Notes under the pieces: model-generated
What the model saw: only the letters and a program-made list of their open reading frames with translations
Told to the model about the DNA's origin: nothing
Database searches by the model: none
Shown here: positions 1 through 6,322 of the stretch, in pieces
Layout of the letters: each line of letters opens with the position of its first letter
How positions within the stretch are numbered: position 1 is the first letter of the stretch
Made by a program: the position numbers and the translations under genes
From: Euperipatoides rowelli
Lineage: Eukaryota > Onychophora > Udeonychophora > Euonychophora > Peripatopsidae
DNA length: 10,864 bases
Assembly: GCA_003024985.2 (NCBI GenBank)
Contig: PXIH01S0024047.1
Direction: 5' to 3' (one strand)

Positions 1-590
1 TACAGTTTATCAACTCACCTTTTCTTCTTCTAGAGAATAGGATAATCAGTTTGACTGTCTCCTCAAGGGTTCTTTTGATTCTGAGATGAACTCAGAGATA
101 GACGGACCTTGAATTAATCTGATGATATTTTCTCATAGGGTTGTTAAATATACTAACAGGCTTGCTAATATTTAAATAAATATCCCTGAGTTACCTATAT
201 ATGATAAAAATTATCATAAGCATTTATTCACAACTTTACCTCAGCTTTATGATCACTCTTTCAGATTTAAATATTTATGAAAAAATATGTTGTTCAAAAT
301 GAATGTACAATATATATAAGAGAAAATTAATAATTTCTCACAATCTATGGTGACTACTCAGTACCAAATTATGAATAACAAAAGAAAAAAGAAAAACATA
401 TTAATGCTTAGCTTAAAAAGCTAGACATCAAAACAAGGAAACAAAAACAATAATGAGTAAATATAGCTAAGGTTTGCCTCTGATAAAATTAAATAAATTT
501 TTAAATATTTGTTATCTTTAAAAATAATTATGATGGACAATTATTTAAGGACAGATTACACAAAAAAATAAATTATAACTTACAATAAAA
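1..590. other. A/T-rich gene-free stretch
   Basis: No reading frame of useful length and no motif I recognise. The sequence is made of short A- and T-rich words with scattered runs such as TATATATA. It is best read as intergenic or intronic DNA. An isolated splice-donor-like word lies near the left edge on the minus strand (about 13-19) but has no supporting exon. Confidence 0.6.
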
Positions 591-1500
591 GTTTTGCAGA
601 TCTGCCAAAGACATCATTTTGCAGTAGGGGACTTGAGTTCCAATAGTAGGCAAATGAAGTAGCAGACTTGAGTAAACTGGATACAGTACATCAGGATAAT
701 AGGTTAAAATAGTTTGTAGTTAGTTTAAAGTTTTGAAGGGATTTGAAATTATGAAGGCAGAAAAGACAGTGGTAGGGTTGAAATGGAGTGGAGAAAACAG
801 CAGCAAAAATGACTTTGATGACTGGTTCTAGTCGACAGAAGACGGTTTATTCGTTAATTGGACGGAAACACATTTGATGCCTAGCCTACACAGAAATCTC
901 TGCCATAGACTATGGTGGAGGGTGCTGTGGAGGTTATATTCCTTTGGTTTTGTGTTTCCTCCAAATCTGGCTGTGTGGGTCTTGACGATTAGGAGTCAAG
1001 ACTCTTGAGAACCACATCAAGCTCAGCATGTAGTTCTGCATTTTTTTGTCAGGATAAAATATCTTATTGTTGTGACAACAGCACACAGATTTGCTTCATG
1101 TCTTCCTCATTCATACTGACAGCATGGTAGGCAGAACAACAACAGTACAATACAGGAACCTACTTTTAAAAGGCAAGTGCTGGAACATGTACAGGCACAG
1201 CAACAGGAACAAAGAAAATAAGTCGAGAGCTGGGGGAATTAATTTTGAGCAGTGTATTTATACTTTTCTTAAATTAAAAGAATACAGAATCCAAGCCTGG
1301 AATCTCAACACTATTTGTTGGAAACATAAGGGGAAAGACTCCTCTTCAATAAAATAAAAGATGAAAAACTAGATCTTCTCTGTACATTTAATTTAAACAC
1401 AACATGGGCGAACTCACAGAGCTGCAGTGTAACTTCGGTATCAATCACTATCCAATATCCTGACATGGAGTAAGGAAAAAAATACACAGAATCCAATCTT
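590..1500. other. Less A/T-biased block of unknown origin
   Basis: This block is visibly richer in G and C than the DNA on both sides. It has short open stretches on both strands but none with recognisable protein motifs. On the minus strand, about 640-1060 reads semi-open with a stop roughly every 30 to 50 codons, which is weak evidence of old coding or untranslated-exon sequence. Two apparent small frames (plus 1091-1357, minus 1311-1496) have no family features. It could be a decayed repeat, an untranslated exon or unique intergenic DNA; I cannot choose between these from sequence alone. Confidence 0.4.
979..1002. repeat. Short perfect inverted repeat (hairpin)
   Basis: GTCTTGAC at 979-986 is repeated as its reverse complement GTCAAGAC at 995-1002 with an 8-base loop. 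The stem is short and no T run or other regulatory signal follows it. It may be chance, though it lies in the more complex block rather than in simple A/T sequence. Confidence 0.5.
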
Positions 1501-2470
1501 GAAACACAAACAGATCTACACTCAAAAATATTTTAAACAAAATACAAATATTTGTTTCCAGAGAGAGAACTATTACAGAGGCAAAACAAAAATAAAAATG
1601 CACAATCCATAAAATGGTTTGAGGCCAACAAAAATAAACATTTCTAACATTTTATTTGATAATGTATTGAAAGAAATGGAATTTAAGGTGTAAATATAAA
1701 TTCTTAGAACATTAGTCATCAGTTTTGGATTGACAAAATCAAAGATCTTACTGCCAGCTCAAATGTGTGATGGTTGTCTTTAAGCCTTCATATTTTACTG
1801 GTAAGGGGAAATTCAAAACAAGGTAAAGGTTATTATATGTGGATTAAAATTTATTTTGATCCATTTCTATCAAGATTTATAATTGAGTTTATAATAAAAA
1901 TGTAATAAAAAAGGTAATTCAACTTTATTTTAAAAAATGATATTTAACCAGACAAACGTTTGTAATTAGTTGACAGCTTAAGGACAAAATAAAGATTATT
2001 TTTTATTTAAAATATCTGCTTAAAACTTAAAAATAAAAATAGAATATTGTATGCATTTCCTCTGAAATAACATTAGCTTTAACAATGCATTTAACTGGAG
2101 TGTTAATAACTTTAGGTATATTTTTCCATAAACCAAGAATACAGTAATTTTTAATATTATGAATACAGTACATAACCAATTGAAAATAGTTGACTTTACA
2201 ATAATTATTTGAGCTGTTGTTTCAAAAATAAGTTACAATAATTAACAATTATTGATAAAAATCATATGAAGGGAGCAGTTATGTCTTGACAGACAAATAT
2301 GCTAATATTTAGGAATGGTTTTTCTCTAAAGTTTGAATTGAGCATAAAACAAGGGTGAACCGAAGCTTATGTTAGGAAAGAGAAATAAAATGTAAAATTA
2401 TGTGATCATGATCTCTTTATTAAGATTGAATTAGTGTCATATTAATAGCATAATATTTAGAATGCAAATG
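1500..2470. other. A/T-rich gene-free stretch
   Basis: Long A/T-dominated sequence with no reading frame worth reporting on either strand. A small inverted repeat (CAATAATT at 2236-2243 and AATTATTG at 2247-2254) is present but could arise by chance at this base composition. I see no transposon coding remains here. Confidence 0.6.
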
Positions 2471-2715
2471 TAGGGGAGATATGCCTAATTTGGACCCCCT
2501 AAGCAAAATTGCTATCCCAGGAGGCTAGGGTGTAGAACAAAATGAAGCTATGTAACATTATGGTATTACATATATTTAGTTACAATAATTATAAACATAA
2601 AAAATATAAATAAATAAAAACATAAGAGATTTATTACAGAAATAGAAAAAATTGAGAAATTCAATAATTATAAATGGTTAGTGTAAATTGGACCATCCAT
2701 TTCTTAAATTGGACC
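2471..2715 (-). repeat. Candidate transposon end with subterminal AATTGGACC repeats
   Basis: The word AATTTGGACC occurs at 2487-2496, and AATTGGACC at 2686-2694 and 2707-2715, all in the same orientation. Repeated words of this kind near an element end are a usual site for transposase binding in Tigger/pogo-type elements; that role is inferred here. The outermost block begins TAGGGGAG at 2471 after a TG, and a TA target flank is possible. The missing partner terminus prevents proof. Confidence 0.45.
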
Positions 2716-2865
2716 GCTTCATAAATTTAAATATTTTCATTTTTATTTACATTAACAAATGATCAGAATTAAATAAAGGTCGCAATTCGTTGATAATAGT
2801 GCCAAACAAATATAAAGAACAAAAATTAAAGTTTATAAATGTCAATTTTTGAATTTATCACAATA

Positions 2866-2970
2866 GTATATTTTTTTTGTGTGGTGTGACTTTTGCACAG
2901 ATTTCATGGTGCCAAATTTTACAACTTAGACATTGTATCATTGGATGTATTATGTCAACTTGACATAACA
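2866..2970 (-). pseudogene. Tigger transposase C-terminal Cys/His finger remnant
   Basis: Reading down from about 2935, the minus strand gives QCLSCKIWHHEICAKV. This fits the C-x2-C-x2-W-x-H-E-x2-C core that ends many invertebrate Tigger-type transposases. The first cysteine is at 2930-2932, the second at 2921-2923 and the last at 2897-2899. The preceding part, where another Cys pair is expected, is scrambled by stops and frameshifts. It is in a different frame from the tail ending at 3043, so at least one frameshift separates them. The finger is thought to mediate protein or DNA contacts. That it belongs to the transposase is inferred from order, strand and motif. Confidence 0.6.
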
Positions 2971-3042
2971 ATCAGAACTATGCAGCATCATTGTCAACTG
3001 GAACATTGTTTTGTTGGGATCTGTCAGATAAAGTAGTGAATT

Positions 3043-3560
3043 TCAGGTTTTTGGAAGAAGTTTTTCTAGTTCATTGGTCTTTGATTCCTCTATTTTATTT
3101 TTATGATGAGTATCAGTTAGCACTATGGTGGCAGTTGATTCAGATTTTTGCTTTCCTGTTTTGGGTTCCACATTGGGTATTGGAAAAATTTCAGAAACTT
3201 TCTTAAAATTAATAGGTTTGTTCATAACTGTTTGTTTGGTTGCATGCGTTTTGGGAGTTTGGGAGTAAGTTGAAGTGCTGGGAAGCATTGATTCTCCTGT
3301 AGAAATGAAATCTTTTGAGGTAGAAGGAAGTGTCTGAAAGGGAACAGAACTTGCTAAATGATTGAGATTGCTATTCACAACTGATGTAGGTGCACGATTG
3401 GGAAATGTTGTATTGGGAACGTCTTCAGTAAGAGCAATAGTTTGTGAGGGTGAAAAATCAGAATCATCAAAAACCAATGCATCCACTGACAAAATTCCAC
3501 ATTTTTCAAATCCTTTAGCGGCAATTGATATTTTTGCAGCTGTCCCGTAACTTTTTCCCT
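3043..3560 (-). pseudogene. Tigger transposase C-terminal tail fragment
   Basis: This open stretch encodes the region after the DDE core. Near its start, GFEKCGI followed by DALVFDDSDFSPSQ matches the family pattern GFxxTGIxPxNxxxFxxxDFAPS. A Ser/Thr/Pro-rich linker follows. A second hallmark near the end pairs a short acidic and proline segment (SEIFPIPN) with VLTDTHHKNKIEE, corresponding to the usual ILTDTPxKxxIEE. The frame can be opened further up to an ATG at 3622-3624, but those first codons are not the family reading. The true upstream sequence runs in another frame (SEKWIRTNPGQKITQF), and the switch lies at about 3551-3567. The stop at 3043-3045 is probably premature, because finger-like sequence continues below it. 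Confidence 0.8.
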
Positions 3561-3599
3561 TTCTCCTCGTAATAAACTTATTTAGAATTGAGTAATTTT

Positions 3600-3766
3600 T
3601 TGACCAGGATTGGTTCTTATCCACTTTTCGGAAGCTTCATTGAAATAGTTTTTCAAAGGCTTAAAAAAGCTGGCATCCAACGGTTACATTTTATGTGTAA
3701 CATGTGCTGGAAAAGACATCATTATTACACCATGTTCTCTGGCATAATTTATAGCCTCTAAGTTTT
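3600..3766 (-). pseudogene. Tigger transposase core, third catalytic aspartate segment
   Basis: After a slip in the A10 tract (minus strand; T10 on plus at 3763-3772), the reading resumes as NLEAINYAREHGVIMMSFPA, then HVTHKM, a TAA stop (plus-strand positions 3684-3686), and PLDASFFKPLKNYF. The stop sits where the family normally has Gln before PLD, consistent with a CAA to TAA change. The Asp of PLD (3675-3677) is the third residue of the DDD catalytic triad and is preserved. The homopolymer is the likely cause of the frame change, by old mutation or possibly sequencing error. This and the next segment up form one original exon. Confidence 0.8.
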
Positions 3767-4060
3767 TTTTTTATGAGTGGTATGACCATCTAATAGTAAG
3801 AGAACTTTTCTCTCTGTTGATGTATTTACAAAAGTTAGAAAATGCTTTAACCATAGAAAAAATATTTCACTGTTTATCCATCCATTTTCGGTACAAGAAA
3901 ATATAGTGCCTGGAGGGGCTTCAAATTTTAATTCATTTTTTAATCTATTTCTTTTAAAAATCAATAATAGAGGAATTAGGATTCCTCCTGCACTCATACA
4001 AAAAATGCCAGTAGTGTTTATGCCGCTCTCAGCACTAATCAGAGCTCCAACTTAATGTTT
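3758..4060 (-). pseudogene. Tigger transposase DDE core, second catalytic aspartate segment
   Basis: From about 4060 the minus strand reads VGALISAESGINTTGIFCMSAGG, interrupted nowhere until the A tract at 3763. It then runs through PPGTIFSCTENGWINSE, FLWLKHFLTF and VLLLLDGHTTHKK. LLLLDGHxxH is the hallmark second-aspartate block of the DDE_1 family; the Asp is at 3788-3790. The open frame starts at an internal Met (3995-3997), but homology clearly extends upstream in the same frame, through two stops, toward the first-aspartate block. The enzyme would cut transposon ends and join them at TA targets. This copy is dead. Confidence 0.88.
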
Positions 4061-4082
4061 GTCTTTTTAGCAATCAATTTTG

Positions 4083-4250
4083 GGGTTTTTGAACTGTAGA
4101 GAGAGCAGTTTCATCCATGTTGTAAATTAGCATAACATCTAGTGTATTGGTGTCAATGACAATCAATTTATTATAAAAGTCATTCACTTTTTCTTTGTTA
4201 AAACCAGAGTCCCTGGCCATTGATGTGGCTTCTGGAGAGCCTAGTGCTAA
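4083..4250 (-). pseudogene. Tigger transposase segment with first catalytic aspartate
   Basis: Below the stop at 4251-4253 the same frame continues as LALGSPEATSMARDSGFNKE, a short spacer, and LIYNMDETALSTVQKP. NxDET is the first-aspartate block of the Tigger/pogo DDE domain; the Asp codon is at 4113-4115. The segment ends when the frame shifts near 4080; the next family residues (KI, then GALISAES) lie one frame over and pass through two stops. The stop at 4251-4253 falls where the family has an acidic residue after the HP of the helix-turn-helix domain. This part is too short for simple open-frame calling but is unmistakable by motif. Confidence 0.85.
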
Positions 4251-4541
4251 TTATGGGTGGCATGATATGAAACTGTAGTACCATTTATCTACATTGATTT
4301 TTTTCTCATGAATAAAACAATGTGGAATATTATTTACCTCAGCTACCTGATAAGCAAGCTCTTTGAGGTGTGAGCATGTAACTCCAAAGAACATCTCTTC
4401 CAATTTTAAAATGTGGTCTACACTTTCATTCTCTATTTCTTCAGGCAGATCATGCATCCGTCCCATGAGTTTTTTATTCTCTGAAGCATATGTATTTTTT
4501 CCATCCAATCTTCTTTTTAAGGTTAGTTTTGGAACACCATA
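4251..4541 (-). pseudogene. Tigger transposase N-terminal DNA-binding segment
   Basis: The reading starts with YGVPKLTLKRRLDGKN (4541 down), the recognition-helix end of a pipsqueak-like helix-turn-helix. It continues with LPEEIENESVDHILKLEEMF, LKELAYQVAEVNNIPH and WYYSFISCHP, the second (CENP-B-like) helical domain. These bind the transposon ends. Homology begins abruptly at Tyr: the residues upstream (MFLFC) do not fit the expected AAKK, and the first helices of the domain are absent. Either a deletion joined LINE sequence here, or a 3' splice site lost its AG; the preceding minus-strand bases are T-rich (TTGTTTTTATTTTG). The former start codon is not present. Confidence 0.85.
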
Positions 4542-4585
4542 ACAAAATAAAAACAATACAATTAGAACAATTTATTCAAACTAGC

Positions 4586-4801
4586 CTATAATATTATGGT
4601 TAAACTAAACAATACTTGAACTATCCATAAAATCAATTCATGTAATGTCCTTGGGAGGATTTTTTCGCCTTTTTGTGCAGCAAACCAAACCCTTGCTGGC
4701 TGAAATGCCCACATGAAAATAGTATAATGCACAATGACTTCTTCAAATTGACAATAATAACACAATCTTGAAATACAAAGATGAAACCACTTTGCCAACT
4801 T
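4586..4801 (-). pseudogene. LINE ORF2 C-terminal Cys-His region (zf-RVT-like)
   Basis: The minus strand reads KLAKWFHLCISRLCYYCQFE, then EVIVHYTIFM and WAFQPARVWFAAQKG, without a stop to 4586. The pattern C-x2-C, a nearby acidic residue, then H and a closing W resembles the zinc-binding region (zf-RVT type) found after the reverse transcriptase in many LINEs. It lies downstream, in LINE sense, of the reverse transcriptase at 5643-6126, separated only by decayed sequence and the inserted SINE. Removing the SINE and one copy of its target duplication joins FPTNV to KLAKW in frame. No poly-A or simple-repeat tail follows, so the LINE 3' end looks lost at the junction with the Tigger element. Confidence 0.6.
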
Positions 4802-4815
4802 AACATTTGTTGGAA
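4802..4815. repeat. Left copy of 14-bp target-site duplication
   Basis: AACATTTGTTGGAA here is identical to 5053-5066. The two copies flank the SINE at 4816-5052, one abutting its head and one abutting its A tail. This is the expected footprint of target-primed reverse transcription. Confidence 0.85.
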
Positions 4816-5052
4816 GGTTCCGTGGTCAAGCGGATTCACTTCCGCTTGCTTGATGAACCGAAGGCATATGCTGAGGTGTACAGGTTCACGCCTCTGCTTG
4901 GGCAGTTAAGGAAAGTTTTTTCCCCTAGCTTTAACAGCTCGCCTCGGGTTTTTCCAAGAACGCTGCCCTTGTTACATCTAAGAACCTGTATTTAGTGTTT
5001 CAATCAGTTAATATATATTCAATTTAATTTCAAATTAAGTAACCATAAAAAA
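4816..5052 (+). mobile_element. tRNA-derived SINE with A tail and target duplication
   Basis: A 237-base insert that is clearly less A/T-rich than its surroundings in its first ~175 bases. It begins GGTTCCGTGG, carries RNA polymerase III A-box and B-box words about 50 bases apart, has a non-tRNA body and an A/T-rich 3' part, and ends CATAAAAAAA. Perfect 14-bp direct repeats flank it. It interrupts a LINE reading frame on the opposite strand. An apparent open frame across it (4807-4995) is chance. SINEs code for no protein; this one would have been transcribed by RNA polymerase III and mobilised by a LINE. The tRNA of origin is uncertain; the wide box spacing would suit a long-variable-arm tRNA. 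Confidence 0.8.
4823..4893 (+). promoter_or_regulatory. Internal RNA polymerase III promoter (A and B boxes) of the SINE
   Basis: A box TGGTCAAGCGG at 4823-4833 fits TRGCNNAGYNGG with minor change. B box GGTTCACGCCT at 4883-4893 fits GGTTCRANNCC with minor change. The 49-base gap between them is within the range of tRNA genes and tRNA-derived SINEs. Both lie in the first 80 bases of the insert, as expected. Confidence 0.7.
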
Positions 5053-5066
5053 AACATTTGTTGGAA
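5053..5066. repeat. Right copy of 14-bp target-site duplication
   Basis: Identical to 4802-4815 and placed directly after the A tail of the SINE. Read on the minus strand it encodes part of the FPTNV residues of the interrupted LINE. Confidence 0.85.
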
Positions 5067-5642
5067 AGTTGACTATTGACGGGATTGCTCCTTTATATAC
5101 TTCAAACTTTCTGATTTTCTCATATTATAATAAGATACATACCCAAAAGGTCTTTTTGTAATCGTATAGAACTTGCTATGTGTTAATTTAACTGGTTGCA
5201 GTATAATATTTGGCTCATTTAGTTCAAAAAATACACTTAAGGCCATACCAATATTAGTTGATCTAGGGAAAATTCTCTGTAAACCCGTAACATTGTTGGA
5301 GAAGGGGTGTCATATGGTGCACTTTAAGTGCAAATTGTTTTTCTACATACATGATGAGGAATCCAATCAATCACCTTATTATACACTATACAGTAAAACA
5401 TTGTTTTTCTTCTCTATAATTATTGTGGAGGCCAGGGCCGCCCATACTTCCTGGATATGTCATTACTTTATTTGACACAAACATTCCTTTTTTTCCTCCA
5501 GATAAGTTGATGTGCTTTTACAGCAACTGATGATATAAACTTCTTAGTTCATTTCAAGTGTTGTAAGTAATAGTTCACCTTTGCCAGAAAAAAAGTATTT
5601 ACCAGTTATACTTTCTGTATTATTGACAACCCTTTGTAATTT
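5067..5642 (-). pseudogene. LINE ORF2 region between reverse transcriptase and C-terminal zinc region, heavily decayed
   Basis: The minus strand continues from the reverse transcriptase segment in the same frame as SITGKYFFSGKGELLLTTLE. This resembles the post-polymerase (thumb) SLxGKxxLLNxL block. After a frame change it reads PGSMGGPGLHNNY (5422-5445), resembling the GGLGL block common in LINEs. The stretch from 5400 to 5090 has many stops. Near the SINE, GAIPSIVNFPTNV is readable again and joins in frame to KLAKW beyond the SINE. The short plus-strand frame at 5173-5475 is a shadow. Confidence 0.55.
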
Positions 5643-6126
5643 TCAAAATACAATGTGACTCTCTAAACATTCCATGAAATCTTTTTGAATATCTCTTACT
5701 ACAGTAGTGCCTATAAAGGGGTAGTTGACTCCAATAAATTTTGATGAAGGAACTGCCCCATATCTATTTATAACTTTTAGGGTGAGCGGATTGAGTATCA
5801 CTAATTTCTGTTTATTCAGTTTTATCCCTGTCTTTTCTCCAAACCTACTTAACACATCAATAATATGTTTTATGTCGTTTTAATTATGTAAGAAAATTGT
5901 GACATCATCCATATAAGCAATACAACAATATAAATTTCCTATCCGGGACCCCTAGTTTTCTTCCCCTTATTTCTTTCAGAACTTCATCTATGTTAAGGCA
6001 AAACAAGTACAAGGACAACACTGAGACCATTGATGTTCCAACATTAAATGGTATTTGTTCCATTGCATAATTGCCTATTTTTAGGATCATGAGCTTATTT
6101 ACTAAATAGTTTATTAAACCCACCGA
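5643..6126 (-). pseudogene. LINE reverse transcriptase fragment with YMDD motif
   Basis: From 6123 the minus strand reads GLINYLVNKLMILKIG, IPFNVGTSMVSVLSLYLF and NIDEVLKEIRG, corresponding to the part before and through motif B (normally VRQGCPLSxxLF). The QG of motif B is replaced here, a sign of decay. A frameshift at about 5935-5945 leads to CIAYMDDVTIFL, where YMDD (5904-5915) is the catalytic motif C. After a stop at 5880-5882 the frame runs as IIDVLSRFGEKTGIKLNKQK, the motif D region, and SSKFIGVNY, the motif E region, to 5643. The enzyme would copy element RNA into the genome at a nicked target. Motif A lies upstream and is missing. Confidence 0.82.
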
Positions 6127-6176
6127 TATTTATTTATTTATTTATTTATTTATTATATTTATTTGTTTATTTATTC
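6127..6176. repeat. TTTA tetranucleotide tract, likely 3' tail of the CR1-like LINE
   Basis: Tandem TTTA units run from 6128 to about 6153 and continue imperfectly to 6176. On the minus strand this is an AAAT/AATA repeat directly after the 3' untranslated part of the LINE whose stop codon is at 6323-6325. CR1-like LINEs often end in short tandem repeats rather than poly-A, so I read it as the element tail. It also marks the junction with the other LINE at 6126. Confidence 0.75.
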
Positions 6177-6322
6177 ATGTATTTAAACTTATTTTAAGTA
6201 CAATATTTTTGGCCGATATTTCATTTGAATTACAATAATTTATACAGCAAATTTTACATATGATAAATAAAACCAAAACCAATATTAAATCAATCTATTT
6301 TAACATATAAAGTCAATAATAA

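Larger units (their letters stand above)
2471..4556 (-). mobile_element. Decayed Tigger/pogo-type DNA transposon (Tc1/mariner superfamily)
   Basis: The span holds one transposase reading on the minus strand, broken into pieces but in the right order: helix-turn-helix segment (from 4541 down), DDE core (about 4140 to 3640), C-terminal tail (3557 to 3043) and Cys/His finger (2932 to 2897). A non-coding 3' part carries repeated AATTGGACC words and ends near a G-rich word, TAGGGGAGATATGCC, at 2471-2485. That is where I place the candidate terminus, but no matching inverted terminus is visible on the far side, so this end is inferred. At least two stops interrupt the main reading (4251-4253 and 3684-3686), and there are several frameshifts. 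The N-terminus is missing and LINE sequence begins about 30 bases beyond. The copy cannot encode a working transposase. The family assignment is firm; the element boundaries are not. Confidence 0.85.
4586..6126 (-). mobile_element. 3' half of a LINE (possibly L1/Tx1-like), interrupted by a SINE
   Basis: Blocks in LINE order on the minus strand are: residues before motif B of the reverse transcriptase (6123 down), motif B region, YMDD box, RT thumb, GGPGL block and Cys-His region. The 5' side stops at the simple repeat at 6127, where a second LINE's tail begins, so the fingers, motif A and endonuclease are absent here. The Cys-His C-terminus and the overall order suggest an L1/Tx1-like clade; this is a tentative assignment by eye. 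All frames are broken. Confidence 0.7.

Noticed and set aside
13-19. Splice-donor-like word AAAG|GTGAGT on the minus strand
   Set aside because: The sequence upstream of it has stops in the frames checked, apart from a very short open piece, and no acceptor or protein motif supports an exon.
1091-1496. Two small frames, plus 1091-1357 and minus 1311-1496
   Set aside because: No family motif, low complexity and no partner exon; their lengths are ordinary for chance frames.
2950-2968. Palindrome TTATGTCAA-c-TTGACATAA
   Set aside because: It lies in the decayed region between the Tigger tail and finger, is A/T-rich and has no regulatory context.
2991-3206. Plus-strand 71-codon frame with hydrophobic residues
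   Set aside because: It is antisense to the well-supported transposase tail and has no independent evidence.
3561-3624. Start of the transposase tail frame at the Met codon 3622-3624
   Set aside because: These codons are out of frame with the family reading, which here runs in another frame as SEKWIRTNPGQK.
4816-4900. Functional tRNA gene
   Set aside because: A and B boxes are present, but the acceptor and T stems do not pair well. The insert extends to an A tail with flanking duplications, so a SINE explains it better.
4807-4995. Plus-strand 62-codon frame over the SINE
   Set aside because: It is within a tRNA-derived SINE and partly uses the target duplication; SINEs do not code for protein.
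5173-5475. Plus-strand 100-codon frame
   Set aside because: It is antisense to decayed LINE sequence that includes the GGPGL block, and has no motif of its own.
6127-6176. Independent microsatellite locus
   Set aside because: It follows directly on the 3' untranslated part of a CR1-like LINE, so it is better explained as that element's tail.
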